Of a stretch of DNA of 64,000 nt, positions 62,420-64,000 are shown piece after piece. Where the stretch lies: contig NZ_JAFBEA010000009.1 in the NCBI RefSeq assembly GCF_016908515.1, positions 62,001-126,000 on the forward strand. The letters are read 5' to 3'. Source of the DNA: Virgibacillus halotolerans (GTDB taxonomy: Bacteria; Bacillota; Bacilli; Bacillales; Amphibacillaceae). The notes below the pieces were generated by a model. The model made no database searches. It was given only the letters and a program-made list of their open reading frames with translations, and was not told the origin of the DNA. Each line of letters begins with the position of its first letter. Position 1 is the stretch's first letter. The position numbers and the translations under genes were made by a program.

Positions 62420-63355
62420 ATGAAACAAACATTTGAACCGTTTCCGGAAGCGATGTGGTTGACAGCAGTTCAAGTAGCGACCGTTTGGACGAATCCGGAA
62501 TCGGCACGAACGATCGACGTATCTGGAACAGGAAACCCCACTGATATTGATGATTGGATTGCTGGTTTAACCTATGAAACAAATCTAGCATTATGTGACG
62601 AAAACAGGGTGCAGACGCAACTACTGTATGGGGAACCTGTCTTGATCATAGCAACACAGGGTGACTGGGCGCATGTTGTTATCCCGAGCCAACCTTCGTC
62701 CAAAGACACGCGCGGTTATCCTGGTTGGGTGCCATTGAACCAACTCACAAAGGTGAAAAAGAAAAACTGGATAAGTGATACCACTGCAGTCATCATGGAT
62801 GATAAAGTCTGGTTGGAGAATGAAGTGGGCGAAAGGCAAATGAAACTCAGCTTCATGACACTTTTACCCATTGAAGAAATTGTAGGGGACCGTGTACAGG
62901 TTAAAACACCGCACGGAAAACGTTACCTGCCACGCAACCAGGTGAATATTTTTCCTAGTAAAATAGGAATGGAACAAGGAAGTGGCCGGGATATCGTTCA
63001 GTCTGCAGCAGCGTTTATTGGTCTTGATTACTTTTGGGGCGGTATGAGTGCATTTGGCTATGATTGTTCTGGTCTTGCCTATGCAGCATATAAGGCAAAT
63101 GGTTATAAAATTGCCAGGGACGCAGGAGACCAGGCGACAAAAGGAAAGGCGGTCGCGTATGATCATTTACAGCTAGGTGACTTACTATTTTTCGCGTATG
63201 AAGAAGGAAAAGGCGCACTGCATCATGTCGGCATATACGCAGATGAGGGGAAGATGATTCACGCACCACAGACCGGCAAAGGTGTGGAGCGGCTCACTAT
63301 AAAAGGCACAATTTATGAAAAAGAGCGCTGTGCAGTCAGGCGCTATGTTAGTTGA
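62420..63355 (+). CDS. ykfC: Gamma-D-glutamyl-L-diamino acid endopeptidase (NlpC/P60), YkfC
   Basis: Cleaves the D-Glu to diaminopimelate bond of L-Ala-gamma-D-Glu-DAP peptides. The 312 aa have SH3-like domains (about 40-185) and the NlpC/P60 domain with Cys216 (YDCSGLAY), His269 (HHVGIYAD) and a third polar residue in HAPQTG. No signal peptide, matching cytoplasmic YkfC. ATG 62420 follows GAGAGGAG. A start at 62306 would overlap ykfA and is not supported. It follows ykfA directly; the epimerase gene ykfB that lies between them in B. subtilis is missing. Confidence 0.9.
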   Translation: MKQTFEPFPEAMWLTAVQVATVWTNPESARTIDVSGTGNPTDIDDWIAGLTYETNLALCDENRVQTQLLYGEPVLIIATQGDWAHVVIPSQPSSKDTRGYPGWVPLNQLTKVKKKNWISDTTAVIMDDKVWLENEVGERQMKLSFMTLLPIEEIVGDRVQVKTPHGKRYLPRNQVNIFPSKIGMEQGSGRDIVQSAAAFIGLDYFWGGMSAFGYDCSGLAYAAYKANGYKIARDAGDQATKGKAVAYDHLQLGDLLFFAYEEGKGALHHVGIYADEGKMIHAPQTGKGVERLTIKGTIYEKERCAVRRYVS

Positions 63356-63473
63356 ACAGAATCAGGAATTTACGGACTGTTTATCCACACCCTTCAGTTT
63401 TTCAAGTTTACTTATACTTAGAGGTGGGGATATTACAGCCCGTTAATGCGTGAGAAACAGAGGAGGCAGGCTA

Positions 63474-64000
63474 ATGAATGAAAAAATTTTACAGGTGGAA
63501 AATCTGAAAAAGCATTTTACTGTCGAGAAAAAACAAGTCCTCCAGGCCGTTAATGATGTTAGCTTTTATGTGAACAAAGGGGAAACGTTTGGCCTTGTAG
63601 GTGAATCAGGTTGTGGCAAGTCAACCATCGGACGTACGATTATGGGACTCTATGAGAAAACTGCTGGCAATGTAATGTATGATGGCAGAAATGTTCATGA
63701 ATTAACCGACAAGGAAAAATTCGGATTTTATCGGAATATGCAAATGATCTTTCAGGATCCATATGCTTCATTAAACCCCCGTTCCACGGTCAAGGAGGTT
63801 ATTTCCGAGCCGATGGAGGTGCACGGGTTATATAAAAGTAAACGCAAACAGCTGGATCGGGTTTACGAGCTTTTAGAGGAGGTTGGCTTAAATCGCGACC
63901 ACGCCAATCGTTATCCCCATGAATTCAGCGGGGGACAGCGTCAGCGCATCGGGATTGCCCGTGCACTGGCGTTGGATCCGGAATTCATTATCGCGGATGA
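63474..64000 (+). CDS. ykfD: Peptide ABC transporter ATP-binding protein YkfD/DppF type (3' end outside window)
   Basis: The second ATPase of the Dpp system, truncated by the window edge after about 175 codons. MNEKILQVENLKKHF opens it, with Walker A GESGCGKST, MIFQDPYASLNPRSTV, signature FSGGQRQRIG and the start of Walker B (DPEFIIADE). AGGAGGC lies 7 nt before ATG 63474. The 118-bp gap after ykfC contains a single DnaA-box-like TTATCCACA (63381-63389) and no evident terminator. Confidence 0.9.
   Translation, partial: MNEKILQVENLKKHFTVEKKQVLQAVNDVSFYVNKGETFGLVGESGCGKSTIGRTIMGLYEKTAGNVMYDGRNVHELTDKEKFGFYRNMQMIFQDPYASLNPRSTVKEVISEPMEVHGLYKSKRKQLDRVYELLEEVGLNRDHANRYPHEFSGGQRQRIGIARALALDPEFIIAD

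Noticed and set aside
63381-63389. DnaA box between ykfC and ykfD (and one inside the NERD gene near 27399)
   Set aside because: Single TTATCCACA words are expected by chance at this AT content; no cluster is present.

Overview
The window is chromosomal backbone of a low-to-moderate GC, endospore-forming Bacillaceae bacterium. The gene order closely follows the Bacillus subtilis segment pbpG–ywiB–argS / fadF–rpoE–pyrG–spo0F–fbaA–tal–murAB–glpX–rho–rpmE–tdk–prfA–prmC–spoIIR–ywlB–ywlC–mntP–ywlE–rpiB–ywlG–glyA–upp–atpIBEFHAGDC–ywzB–ywmB–murAA. Sporulation genes (spo0F, spoIIR, a PbpG-type PBP), rich Shine-Dalgarno sites and acidic secreted proteins suggest a moderately halophilic relative of Oceanobacillus, Virgibacillus or Lentibacillus. 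The genus is an inference. Almost every gene is on the + strand; only pbpG is on the minus strand.

Layout. (1) 1-4494: an unidentified 3' gene end, pbpG (minus), ywiB and argS. (2) 4733-16307: an acyl-CoA catabolism block. fadF lies under a TGAATGATCATTCA palindrome. After 950 bp of repeat DNA come a thiolase, 3-hydroxybutyryl-CoA dehydrogenase, two acyl-CoA dehydrogenases, a TetR regulator and the fused B12 mutase IcmF. Together these can link isobutyryl-CoA (valine) to butyryl-CoA and acetyl-CoA, but no enoyl-CoA hydratase is present. (3) 16478-26563: rpoE (without its acidic tail), pyrG with a CTP attenuator, spo0F, fbaA, transaldolase, murAB, glpX, rho, a type B L31 gene and tdk. (4) 26650-28330: a NERD-domain gene bracketed by two arrays of a 21-bp repeat. 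(5) 28416-38612: translation termination and modification, spoIIR, the ywl cluster with a dense DnaA-box cluster before ywlC, then glyA, upp and mnaA. (6) 38613-41673: repeat DNA, a small unknown gene and a Vpr-like secreted protease. (7) 41840-51831: the complete ATP synthase operon, ywzB, ywmB and murAA. (8) 52335-64000: B. subtilis synteny ends here (no spoIID after murAA). A bacillopeptidase F-like protease is followed by a dppABCDE–ykfA–ykfC–ykfD operon for D-amino-peptide and muropeptide uptake and cleavage. It has a CodY-box candidate and lacks ykfB; the last gene runs off the window.

Regulatory signals that can be read directly include the pyrG GGGC start plus terminator, a cre-like site before the thiolase, sigma-H (spo0F) and sigma-F (spoIIR) promoter candidates, a pyrimidine-rich rho leader, and a 15-bp hairpin burying the mntP Shine-Dalgarno. 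The least explained items are the 21-bp repeat arrays around the NERD gene, a family of about 130-270 bp GC-rich palindromic repeats with two core-deleted remnants, the tail-less RNA polymerase delta subunit, and a structured 200-bp region between rpmE and tdk. No tRNA, rRNA, CRISPR array, intact insertion sequence or prophage was recognised.
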